64,000 nucleotides of DNA from Niabella beijingensis (GTDB lineage: Bacteria; Bacteroidota; Bacteroidia; Chitinophagales; Chitinophagaceae). The DNA lies in assembly GCF_020034665.1 (NCBI RefSeq), contig NZ_JAIQDI010000002.1:558001-622000 (forward strand), written 5' to 3'. Positions 46,078 through 53,760 of this stretch are shown here, in pieces. Every line of letters begins with the position of its first letter. Positions within the stretch are counted from its first letter, which is position 1. A model generated the notes under the pieces. That model had not been told where the DNA came from, did not search any database, and saw nothing but the letters and a program-made list of their open reading frames with translations. The position numbers and the translations under genes are program-made.

Positions 46078-49000
46078 TTAAAAAGAAGCCTGCAACCCGA
46101 TGTTCAGCACCCGCTGGATGGGATATCCCAGCCCGTTTCCTGCCATTTCCACATCCCACATCTTAAAGGAACTGAAAGAAAACAGGTTGGTTCCGGTAAG
46201 GTAACAGCGAAGATTCTTTAAATGCATTTTTCTCGCAAGCGGCGCGCTCAGCGTATATCCCAGCTCTACCTGTTTTAACCTCAGGAAAGCACCATTACGC
46301 ATGAACCAGGTGTTCCGCTCATTGTTGTTATCGGTTCCGGTGGCAGTAGTGGTTAACCGCGGCCAGGTGGCATACAGGTTCTGATTGCTTTCCGACCAGT
46401 AACTGTCTGCATAGGCTTTCAGTAACTGATTGGTCGGTTGTCCCAGCAGCGTTTCTCCGTCATAAGTGTATTGCATGAAAGGCGCCGTGGCATTGTAATC
46501 GATCCAGAATGATTCCCGTCCCAGTCCCTGGAAAAAGAGAGAAAAGTCGAAGCCTTTATAACCGGCTGAAGCTCCAAATCCATAAGTGATCTCCGGAGTA
46601 GTGGGGTAACCGATGGGTACCTGGTCCAGGCTGGTAATGACTCCGTCTTTGTTGACATCATAATACTTGATGTCTCCGCCGCCGTATTCGCCAAACTGGC
46701 GGGGCGACTTGGCGGCTTCATAATCATCTACGAACAACCGCTCTGCAATGTAACCCCATTGCTGGCTGATCGGATAGCCTACATGCCGTTTCCAGGGGGC
46801 TTCGTCATAGAATGGTTCTTCGTAACGGAGAAACTTGCTGGTAGCATAGGTAAAGTTTACCCTTCCCTGTATCCAAAGGCTGTTACTAAAAGACTGGTTA
46901 TAGTCCAGCGATCCATCGATCCCTCTTCCGGTAGCCTGGCCTATATTGGCTTTGGGTTGCGCTGTAAGCCCCATTGTGGCGGGAGTTGCCGTGCGTGTCA
47001 TTAATATGCCCGTACGGTGTTCTTTAAATACGTCAACCTGTAAATTCCATTTTCTGAATAAGGTCATTTCCAGACCTAAATTTGTTTTGGTGGCGGTCTC
47101 CCAGGTGATGTTGGGATCGGCATACCGCACCAATGATATACCGTCTCTGCGGTAACCGTTATTGGTACCGAAAACAGCACCATGGCCGGCATCCGTCATA
47201 TTTACTTCCGACAGGTAAAGAAAACGGTCCTGCGGGGCGCCGATGGCATCGTTCCCGGTAAGACCATAAGTACCCCTCAGTTTCAGATTGGAGATGGCTT
47301 CTTTCAAAGGCGCCCAGAACGCTTCATTCGATACGGACCATGCTACCCCTGCAGAAGGGAAGAATCCCCAGCGGTTATTGATGTGGAAGCGTTCCGATGC
47401 ATTGTATCCAAAATTCAGTTCGGCGAAATACCGGTTATCATAACCATAGGTGGCGCGCCCGGCAAGACCAATGTTCCTGAACGGCAGGGAGGCCTGGAGG
47501 GATGAGATCTGCCCGGTCAATTCATTACGCAGCATAAATACCATCATACCACTCAGGTTGTGTACATTGGAAAAAGTGCGGTTATAACTCATCGCTCCTT
47601 CCATGTAAAACTTTGAATTAACAGTGCGGTCGCTTGGATTGTAGTCAAGATATTCGGTACCATCGTCCTCATTCAGCAAGGTCAGTTTGTACTCATTGGT
47701 TGTATTATCATAGGAGTTTGCCTGGTACCAGAAAGGCTTATAGGCCCTGCGTACTTCAAAAAAAGTATTTCTTGTTACGTTCATCAGTAAGCGCGCCTGG
47801 AGCCCGGGCGTAATAAAAGAGAGTTGCTGCTTGAGTTCCATTTGGGCGGACATCATAGAACGGGAGTAGTTCTTGTATCCCCGTACCATCTCCGCGTATG
47901 GGTTTAACAAATAACTGCCGCTTCCATCGTCATAGTTACCAAAAAGAATGTGCTTGGTATGAAGGTGATCTGCGTCTGCGGGATAGTAGGCCGGAAAATA
48001 AACAGGATTCGTACGCATCACCTGTCGGTATAACCCGGTACCTTCTGTGAGCGGTCCCGTGTAATCATCAAAGTTGCCCGACATACGGACAATGAGCTCG
48101 GTGCTTTTAGTAAGGTTTACATTGACGTTGGAACGCAGATAATAACTGGTTAATTTGATGTTGTTATTAAAGTTATTTTTAGGATCCACGCGCAACACAC
48201 CGTTATCGCGATTGACAGAGCCTGCCACAAAATACCGCGCAATTTTTCCGCCCCCATTTACATTCAGATTGGCCCGCTGGTTCATCGCATAGTCTTTGAA
48301 GAGTGCAGATCTCCAGTCCGTAGTAGGGAACATTAGCGGATTGGTGCCTGCGATGGTATTGTCAATCTTCTGTTGCGAGTAAGGTACTTTGCCTAGCGGG
48401 TCCCGCGTAAGTACGGCCTCATTATGCAACTGCATATACGTGATCGGATCTGCCAGTTCTACATTTTTGGTGGGCTGGGAAAAAGAGTTTTCAACCCGGA
48501 TGGTGACCGAGGCCTTTCCTTCCTTTCCTTCCTTTGTGCTGATCAGGATCACTCCGTTCGCAGCCCGGCTTCCGTACAGGGAGGTAGCAGTAGCATCTTT
48601 CATTACACTAAAGCTGGCGATATCGTCCGGCTGTAGGCGGGCCAGATCGGTTGTTGATACTTCCAGTCCGTCGATCAGTATCAAAGGATCTCTTTTGTAT
48701 CCGAAAGTGGTAACACCGCGGATGAAGAAATCGGCATTGTCCTGTCCCGGTTCACCGCTGCGCTGATAGGCAATGATGCCTGCTACACGGCCTGCGAGTG
48801 CGGTAGTCAGGTTACTGGAAGGGATCTTCAATTCAGAAGGGTTGATAGTAGTTACGGAACCTACCACTTCTCGTTTCTTCTGCTTGCCGAAGGCCACTAC
48901 CACTACATCATCCATAGAGCTGTCGCTTACCTGCAACATGATATTGGAAAAATTTCCGTCTTTTACCGGAAGCTCCTGTGTGATGTATCCGACACTTGAT

Positions 49001-49335
49001 ACCACCAGTACTGCTGTTTCATCCTTCACGTTCAGTGAAAAATTTCCTTCAGCATTGGTAATGGTACCGTTGTTGGTGCCTTTTTCCGTCACATTTACAT
49101 TTGCCAGGGGTTTACCTTCGGCATCAACGATCTTCCCGGTTACCGGCAGGGCTGTCATCCGGTGGCCGGAGTGAAGCGCTGGTCTCGATGCTGTGATGGG
49201 GGCGCTTACTTTGGTAATTGCTGCGACTGTGGCAGGTTTACCGGCAATGAGTACCGCAGTTAAGAGGAATGGGGTGATCCGCTTACGCATAGGGATATAA
49301 CTCCGGTATACGGCAGAACAATGTACTTTCTCCAT
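46078..49335 (-). CDS. SusC/RagA-type TonB-dependent transporter of the fructan locus
   Basis: A 1085-residue outer-membrane importer. The first ATG is at 49335; an internal ATG at 49290 (MRKRITPFLLTAVLIAG) would make a more standard signal peptide and may be the true start. The carboxypeptidase-like regulatory domain (about 66-145, VTGKIVDAEGKPLANVNVTEKG), the segment DDVVVVAFGKQKK, the plug (ALAGRIAGIIAYQ to YGSRAANGVILISTK) and the barrel ending in Phe are all present. No STN domain is present, matching control by a cytoplasmic repressor instead of sigma/FecR. Confidence 0.95.
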   Translation of the reverse strand: MEKVHCSAVYRSYIPMRKRITPFLLTAVLIAGKPATVAAITKVSAPITASRPALHSGHRMTALPVTGKIVDAEGKPLANVNVTEKGTNNGTITNAEGNFSLNVKDETAVLVVSSVGYITQELPVKDGNFSNIMLQVSDSSMDDVVVVAFGKQKKREVVGSVTTINPSELKIPSSNLTTALAGRVAGIIAYQRSGEPGQDNADFFIRGVTTFGYKRDPLILIDGLEVSTTDLARLQPDDIASFSVMKDATATSLYGSRAANGVILISTKEGKEGKASVTIRVENSFSQPTKNVELADPITYMQLHNEAVLTRDPLGKVPYSQQKIDNTIAGTNPLMFPTTDWRSALFKDYAMNQRANLNVNGGGKIARYFVAGSVNRDNGVLRVDPKNNFNNNIKLTSYYLRSNVNVNLTKSTELIVRMSGNFDDYTGPLTEGTGLYRQVMRTNPVYFPAYYPADADHLHTKHILFGNYDDGSGSYLLNPYAEMVRGYKNYSRSMMSAQMELKQQLSFITPGLQARLLMNVTRNTFFEVRRAYKPFWYQANSYDNTTNEYKLTLLNEDDGTEYLDYNPSDRTVNSKFYMEGAMSYNRTFSNVHNLSGMMVFMLRNELTGQISSLQASLPFRNIGLAGRATYGYDNRYFAELNFGYNASERFHINNRWGFFPSAGVAWSVSNEAFWAPLKEAISNLKLRGTYGLTGNDAIGAPQDRFLYLSEVNMTDAGHGAVFGTNNGYRRDGISLVRYADPNITWETATKTNLGLEMTLFRKWNLQVDVFKEHRTGILMTRTATPATMGLTAQPKANIGQATGRGIDGSLDYNQSFSNSLWIQGRVNFTYATSKFLRYEEPFYDEAPWKRHVGYPISQQWGYIAERLFVDDYEAAKSPRQFGEYGGGDIKYYDVNKDGVITSLDQVPIGYPTTPEITYGFGASAGYKGFDFSLFFQGLGRESFWIDYNATAPFMQYTYDGETLLGQPTNQLLKAYADSYWSESNQNLYATWPRLTTTATGTDNNNERNTWFMRNGAFLRLKQVELGYTLSAPLARKMHLKNLRCYLTGTNLFSFSSFKMWDVEMAGNGLGYPIQRVLNIGLQASF

Positions 49336-49396
49336 ACATTTAGTTTTCAGAAAAATATGTGAGCACTAAAACAGATAGATGCTGGCTTAATGCAAT

Positions 49397-49507
49397 CGTT
49401 ATCGGGATCAAATATAGATAACTGAATTAAAAATAAAGGGGCATTATTCTTTTGCAATGCCTGGCAGGGCACGCAAACGCAGACTGCAACAGTCGAAAAC
49501 GTTATCG
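49397..49507 (-). promoter_or_regulatory. Promoter and two LacI-type operator copies of the fructan PUL
   Basis: Read on the minus strand, TATATTTG at 49416-49409 is a perfect -7 box, about 75 bp before the SusC ATG. CGATAACG occurs twice on the minus strand. At 49507-49494 it forms CGATAACGTTTTCG, a palindrome with one mismatched pair and a central CpG as in LacI-family operators. At 49404-49397 it begins CGATAACGATT and overlaps the expected transcription start. The spacing suits repression by looping or roadblock. No LacI-family gene is in the window. The remainder of the 393-bp gap (49336-49396, 49508-49728) shows nothing distinct. Confidence 0.5.
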
Positions 49508-49728
49508 CATTTTTTTATTTTTAACGGATGTTGAAGCGCAAAAAATGGCGGTTAAGGGTTAGGTGCAGCGGCGGTTGTATGTAAAAGAAAGAAGCCGGTG
49601 CTGCTGTATCAGACAATTGCACGGAAGCCAGGTTTTTTGTTTTGCGAATGACTGAAAAGGCCTGCAGGACCGCGTTTTATGGAGTATTATCAGAACGGCC
49701 AACATCGTTTGTCACAGGAATGTCCTTT

Positions 49729-50181
49729 CTAAGCATCCCGCAGCCTTTTTATCTGATGATGAGCAGTTAGTAATTTACTGTTCTGATCTTTGATTAATGA
49801 AAAATTGTCGGGGAATAATCCCGGCTGGTTCAATGCACTCTCATATGCTTTTTTCACAGCATCTTCAACCGCTTCACAACTGTTCAGGATGGTCTGTCGG
49901 TCGTTGCCGGTAAAGAACGCTTTGATCTCCATCCACGCAACATAGATCTTGCCCATTCCAGTGGTCCTTTCGGTGACGGGCGCTTCCATTTTTTTGAGGG
50001 CATCTGCCAGTTCGGCAACAAAAATGTTGCTGTTGTCAATATAGTTTTGAAACAGGCGTATTAAGTCAGCATCTTCAGTACCCTCTTTTAACTCAGCGAT
50101 CGCCCGTTCATAGCCGGCGATGCGATCTTTGTTGATGTGAAGCAGGTCATTCAATACTTCACCATCGATAGTGGTAGTCAT
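49729..50181 (-). CDS. DUF2383 / PA2169-family four-helix-bundle protein
   Basis: A 150-residue soluble protein, almost all helical. The family pattern is LNDLLHINKDRIAGYERAIAEL, then a helix with FVAELADALKKM, WMEIKAFFTGNDRQTILNSCEAVEDAVKKAYESAL, and a final helix. It is a ferritin-like bundle of unknown role, often in stress-related accessory islands. A divergent relative is encoded at 62782-63252. It is transcribed divergently from the DUF6496 gene. Confidence 0.85.
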   Translation of the reverse strand: MTTTIDGEVLNDLLHINKDRIAGYERAIAELKEGTEDADLIRLFQNYIDNSNIFVAELADALKKMEAPVTERTTGMGKIYVAWMEIKAFFTGNDRQTILNSCEAVEDAVKKAYESALNQPGLFPDNFSLIKDQNSKLLTAHHQIKRLRDA

Positions 50182-50444
50182 AAAAATTGCATTTACGAAG
50201 TAATGTCAAATGGCAGGATCTCTTTGTTAAAAAACCGGATGATACAACAACCCGGTACTGATCCTTTTCCCGCAGATCTTTTGAAACGTCTGCAGCGGGC
50301 CTTCCGCTTACAAACAGCCAAGATCAGGCCAATCGCGACTGTCCGGTGTTGACTTTTGATCCATGCAATGAGGATCGCCCCGGCCTATCGGTAATTCCGG
50401 CTTGTTTATTGCGGCGCTTAATGATATCAACAAAATGATTTTTT

Positions 50445-50900
50445 ATGCCGTTAAAGAGTACAATTACAAAAGCAGGGATGGCAAAAAAACAGGGGAAATC
50501 GCCATCCACCCAGGCTGGTGCGTTTGTAGAGGAAGAGATCAAAAGCATCCGTAAGGGAAGGCATGGTGCCCGATCTGCCAGGCAGGCCATCGCCATCGGT
50601 TTGTCGAAGGCCCGGCGGGCAGGAGTAGACCTGAAGCCACCGGAAAAAGGCACAGTTGCTGAAAAAACAAGAAAGAGCGCCGAAGGGTCCTATAAAAAAG
50701 GACAGGCACATGAGCCGGTTTCTGCCACCCGATCAGCAGCGCGTGAAAAAGCGCTGAAAAAAGAGCCGGAGACCGCAGCCTCACATGAAGCGTTGTCCCG
50801 GCAGGCAAAGGCTGCCGCACGGAAGCGGACGGCTGCGGACCGTTCGCGGGCTGCAAAAAAGGCGGCGCGCACGCGGAAAAGAACAGCAATGAATACATGA
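50445..50900 (+). CDS. DUF6496 histone H1-like basic protein
   Basis: A 151-residue Lys/Arg/Ala-rich protein; ATG 50478 (MAKKQGK) is an equally good start. The N-terminal part contains the DUF6496 core GAFVEEEIKSIRKGRHGARSA followed by RQAIAIGLSKARRAGV (about 26-61). The rest is a low-complexity tail of KKA/RKR motifs like eukaryotic linker histone and bacterial nucleoid-associated tails. It probably binds DNA or RNA non-specifically; function is unproven. The 50-codon gene at 50918 follows after 17 bp, so the two may be co-transcribed. Confidence 0.82.
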   Translation: MPLKSTITKAGMAKKQGKSPSTQAGAFVEEEIKSIRKGRHGARSARQAIAIGLSKARRAGVDLKPPEKGTVAEKTRKSAEGSYKKGQAHEPVSATRSAAREKALKKEPETAASHEALSRQAKAAARKRTAADRSRAAKKAARTRKRTAMNT

Positions 50901-50917
50901 TCTGAAAAATAAAGAAG

Positions 50918-51070
50918 ATGATACGCAAATTAAAATCCGGAAAATACCGCCTGTACTCCCGGATGCCGGATAAAAAAACAAACCGGCGACGGAACCTGGG
51001 TACTTTTGATACACTGGCGGCGGCCAAAAACCACGAACGGGAGATCCAGTATTTCAAGCAGCACCACTAA
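50918..51070 (+). CDS. 50-residue conserved basic small protein
   Basis: An ATG at 50918 opens 50 codons ending in TAA at 51068-51070. The protein starts MIRKLKSGKYRLYSRMPDKK, continues with NRRRNLGTFDTLAAAKNHE and ends EIQYFKQHH. I recognise this pattern (RKLKSGxYRLYSR...RRNLGTF...AAxxHERxxQYFK) as a widespread uncharacterised small protein of Proteobacteria and Bacteroidota. It resembles the short N-terminal arm-type DNA-binding fold of tyrosine integrases (strand-strand-strand-helix), but this is inference. It lies 17 bp after the DUF6496 gene and is easy to miss because of size. Confidence 0.82.
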   Translation: MIRKLKSGKYRLYSRMPDKKTNRRRNLGTFDTLAAAKNHEREIQYFKQHH

Positions 51071-51169
51071 CCGGCCGGCGGACGGCTTCCGCATGCCGGC
51101 AGTATTATATCAAACCGGAGTGCGGAAAAAAATCCCCACTTTGCAATGAAGGACCCTAAAAGATAATTC

Positions 51170-51670
51170 ATGAAAAAGAAGCTCCTGTGCGGTATCAGTC
51201 TCCTCCTGGTAATGCTGGTGACCGGCGTCTTCTGGGGAACCTGGTTTACTTTAACGCGCAGTATTGACAGTTTTCCCGCAGATAATTTCATAAATATAGG
51301 TAAGGCCATCATTGCCAATGTTGGCATACCGATGCGTGTACTGATGCCGCTTGCGTTGCTTATGCTGCTCTTGCTGTGCCTCGCAACCCTGAAAACCCGC
51401 GGCCCCCTTCTACTGTTTACCGGGGCACTCATTTTTATGGTGTGCACGTTACTGATCACTGTGATGGTGGAAGTGCCGATCGATAACCGGATAAAAACAT
51501 GGACAAACACCACCGTTCCAGATGACTGGACGGTGTTGCGGGCAAAATGGGCCCGGTTCCACTTTTACCGGACCTGCACGGGTATTTTGAGCTTTCTGCT
51601 TTTAACCACCGGTGTGATTGCCTGGCTTTCCGGCCGGGACAGGCTTGTATTCCCGCCTTCCGGCCAATGA
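51170..51670 (+). CDS. DUF1772-like four-helix membrane protein
   Basis: A 166-residue inner-membrane protein with four hydrophobic spans (about 5-25, 55-75, 80-100, 140-158). The pattern of an N-terminal GVFWGTWFTLTRSI, central MVEVPIDNRIKTW and RAKWARFHFYRT fits the DUF1772/anthrone-oxygenase-like family, whose role in bacteria is unknown. The N-I-x-W and W-x-R/H features are the parts usually conserved. It has its own 99-bp upstream gap. Confidence 0.75.
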   Translation: MKKKLLCGISLLLVMLVTGVFWGTWFTLTRSIDSFPADNFINIGKAIIANVGIPMRVLMPLALLMLLLLCLATLKTRGPLLLFTGALIFMVCTLLITVMVEVPIDNRIKTWTNTTVPDDWTVLRAKWARFHFYRTCTGILSFLLLTTGVIAWLSGRDRLVFPPSGQ

Positions 51671-51877
51671 GCGGGGGATCGTAAATGGATCGATCCAGTG
51701 TATCCCCATGCCCTGTTATTGTTGTTTTTAAGCCTGTTCGGGCATAAAGAACAGCAATATATGTTGTATTATGATAAATTATATTCGTTGGTTCTTCAGG
51801 GAAATGTAAGTTTGCAGGCGATGGTTAGGAGGCGTTGGGCAATACTGCTTTTTGTAAACTAACTCAAATCTGTACTT

Positions 51878-52090
51878 ATGACCCTGAATGAATTTTTATC
51901 CTGTGACGAGCTGGAGCAGCTGAATGCGCTCTGGAGGGCGGAGCTTGTTGCAGAAACAAAGGAAGAAGCATATACGTATTCTTTATACAAACTGGATGAT
52001 TTTTATGTCCGGGTAAAAGTAGCTGTAAAAGACAAGTCTGTCTGCGGCTTCGAATGCCTCGGAGATAAAGCAGATCTGCTTTCTGCCTGA
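51878..52090 (+). CDS. Small hypothetical protein
   Basis: A 70-residue acidic protein that I do not recognise: TLNEFLSCDELEQLNALW, then KEEAYTYSLYKLDDFYVRVKVAV and a Cys-containing end (SVCGFECLGD). The likely fold is a helix followed by a beta hairpin. No signal or membrane segment is seen. Support is moderate: a sensible ATG preceded by a 207-bp gap, ordinary codon use, and no competing frame. Confidence 0.55.
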   Translation: MTLNEFLSCDELEQLNALWRAELVAETKEEAYTYSLYKLDDFYVRVKVAVKDKSVCGFECLGDKADLLSA

Positions 52091-52221
52091 TCGTACCGCG
52101 GTACCGGCCTTTCTGTAAGGCGATCCGCCGGAGGCGCTGCTGTTTTCATGACTGCCGGTTAAGCCGGTATACATTATTCCGGATTTTTTTTACGGAGGCG
52201 TAGGGGTAACGCTTTTTTGAG

Positions 52222-52250
52222 TTGTATTGTTAAAAGCAATACTATATTTA
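52222..52250 (+). promoter_or_regulatory. Candidate promoter with internal inverted repeat before the ECF sigma gene
   Basis: TTG at 52222-52224 and TATATTTA at 52243-52250 (one mismatch to TAnnTTTG) are separated by 18 bp. The spacer holds a perfect inverted repeat gtattg-ttaaaag-caatac (52224-52242), a possible operator. If used, transcription would begin about 52256, almost at the ATG (52258), giving a nearly leaderless mRNA. Confidence 0.35.
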
Positions 52251-52257
52251 CGCCCGG

Positions 52258-52797
52258 ATGGCCTTTGACAGTGCGCAATACAAACGTGTTTTTGATCTTC
52301 ATTATGAGGAATTGTATGGCTATGCCTGTTCGATCCTGCGGTCGGAGGTATATGTGGAGGACATTGTGCAGAATATTTTTATCCGGTTATGGCAGACACG
52401 GGATACTGTTCGGATGGGGTCTGTGAGGGCCTATCTGTACACAGCGGTGCGCAATGAATGCTTTAATCATTTAAAACATAAGAATGTACGGGTGGCCCAT
52501 GCACAATCCGTTCTGGCCGCAGGTGAGGGAACGACGCACCACTTCCGGGCAGAAGAAAAAGAGTTGCAGAATAAGATACAGGAGCTGGTGAGCCGGCTTC
52601 CTGAAAAATGCGCCATGGTCTTTTATATGTGCCGGCAACTGGGGCTCAGTTACAAAGAAGTGGCGGAAAAACTGGAGATCTCCGTAAAGACCGTGGAGAA
52701 CCAGATGACAAAGGCATTGAAGTTTTTGCGGAGCGGGCTGGCAGGATACCTGGTGAGCCTGATCCTGCTGATTATTTATCCACTCTTTAATTTATAG
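52258..52797 (+). CDS. ECF RNA polymerase sigma factor (FecI-like)
   Basis: A 179-residue sigma factor. Region 2 (about 8-75) contains YKRVFDLHYEELYGYACSILRSEVYVEDIVQNIF. Region 4 (about 115-165) holds LPEKCAMVFYMCRQLGLSYKEVAEKLEISVKTVENQM. It ends in an unusually hydrophobic tail (about 160-179) that could insert in or touch the membrane. The FecR gene starts 3 bp after its stop, so the two are co-expressed. The regulon probably includes the three genes that follow. Confidence 0.95.
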   Translation: MAFDSAQYKRVFDLHYEELYGYACSILRSEVYVEDIVQNIFIRLWQTRDTVRMGSVRAYLYTAVRNECFNHLKHKNVRVAHAQSVLAAGEGTTHHFRAEEKELQNKIQELVSRLPEKCAMVFYMCRQLGLSYKEVAEKLEISVKTVENQMTKALKFLRSGLAGYLVSLILLIIYPLFNL

Positions 52798-52800
52798 AAC

Positions 52801-53754
52801 ATGGAACATCAATTGATCGCCTATTATGAGCAGCGGCTGGATGCTTCCCGGATCAAGGCAGTGGAACAATGGCTTCGCGCAGATATCCGAAATGAGAAGA
52901 TGTATGAAGAAGTGATCCGCGTGTGGCAGGCCGCAAAAACGGACCGGCAGTACCTTTATTACAATAAAGAACAGGCCTGGGAACGGCTTCAGCAGCAGAT
53001 CGCCGGGGCGCAAATGACCGGACGGGCCTCTAAACCCCGGTTGCTGCGGCTGCACTGGGCACAGATAAGTGCGGCAGCGGCCCTGGTGCTCATATTGGGT
53101 CTGCTGCTGTTGCGCATCAGCCGCCCGGAACCGGCAGCGTACATAGCGAAGGATAACCTGGAAACAATTACTTTGAAAGACGGCAGCCGGGTGGCGCTTT
53201 ATCCGCAGGGTGGTTTACAGGTGGAAAAAGACTTCAATAAGGATTCCAGGACGGTAACCTTAAAAGGGGACGCCTATTTTGACATAGCCCGAAACCCGGA
53301 GAAGCCATTTATTATCCATAATGATGATATGGAAGTGCAGGTACTGGGGACCTCGTTCACCATTCAGCAACGGGCGGACAGGTATACGGTATTTGTTCAC
53401 ACCGGCAGGGTAGAGGCCCGTTATGGCGGGCAAACGGTTACGGCAACCGCGCATCAGAAGATCATAAGGGATCTGCACAGCCGGCGGTTGCTGCTTGAAG
53501 ATATGGAAGCGGATATTGATGCAGTATTGAAATCACAAACGATACAATGTAAGGACATGCGTATCGACAGCCTCGCCAGGATCCTGAAGGAAGTGTATTA
53601 CATCGACCTGCAGCTGGGTGCGGGCATTGCAGGGAAAAGGATCACCAGTACCTACCTTTCCTATGAGACCCCGGAACAGGTGGTACAGAATATAGCGCTG
53701 ACCATCAATGCCTCCTGGAGCAGGAACGGAAACCATTATATCATCACCAAATAA
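52801..53754 (+). CDS. FecR-family anti-sigma factor
   Basis: A 317-residue membrane regulator. The N-terminal sigma-binding part is about 1-80, with a single span about 87-105. The periplasmic FecR domain (about 115-215) contains DGSRVALYPQGGLQV and GTSFTIQQ. The C-terminal DUF4974-like domain (about 235-317) carries RIDSLARILKEVYYIDL. It sequesters the sigma factor encoded just upstream until a periplasmic partner changes its state. The next gene, 6 bp downstream, encodes an STN domain, the module that normally contacts FecR, but here without a TonB receptor. Confidence 0.92.
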   Translation: MEHQLIAYYEQRLDASRIKAVEQWLRADIRNEKMYEEVIRVWQAAKTDRQYLYYNKEQAWERLQQQIAGAQMTGRASKPRLLRLHWAQISAAAALVLILGLLLLRISRPEPAAYIAKDNLETITLKDGSRVALYPQGGLQVEKDFNKDSRTVTLKGDAYFDIARNPEKPFIIHNDDMEVQVLGTSFTIQQRADRYTVFVHTGRVEARYGGQTVTATAHQKIIRDLHSRRLLLEDMEADIDAVLKSQTIQCKDMRIDSLARILKEVYYIDLQLGAGIAGKRITSTYLSYETPEQVVQNIALTINASWSRNGNHYIITK

Positions 53755-53760
53755 TTTTTT

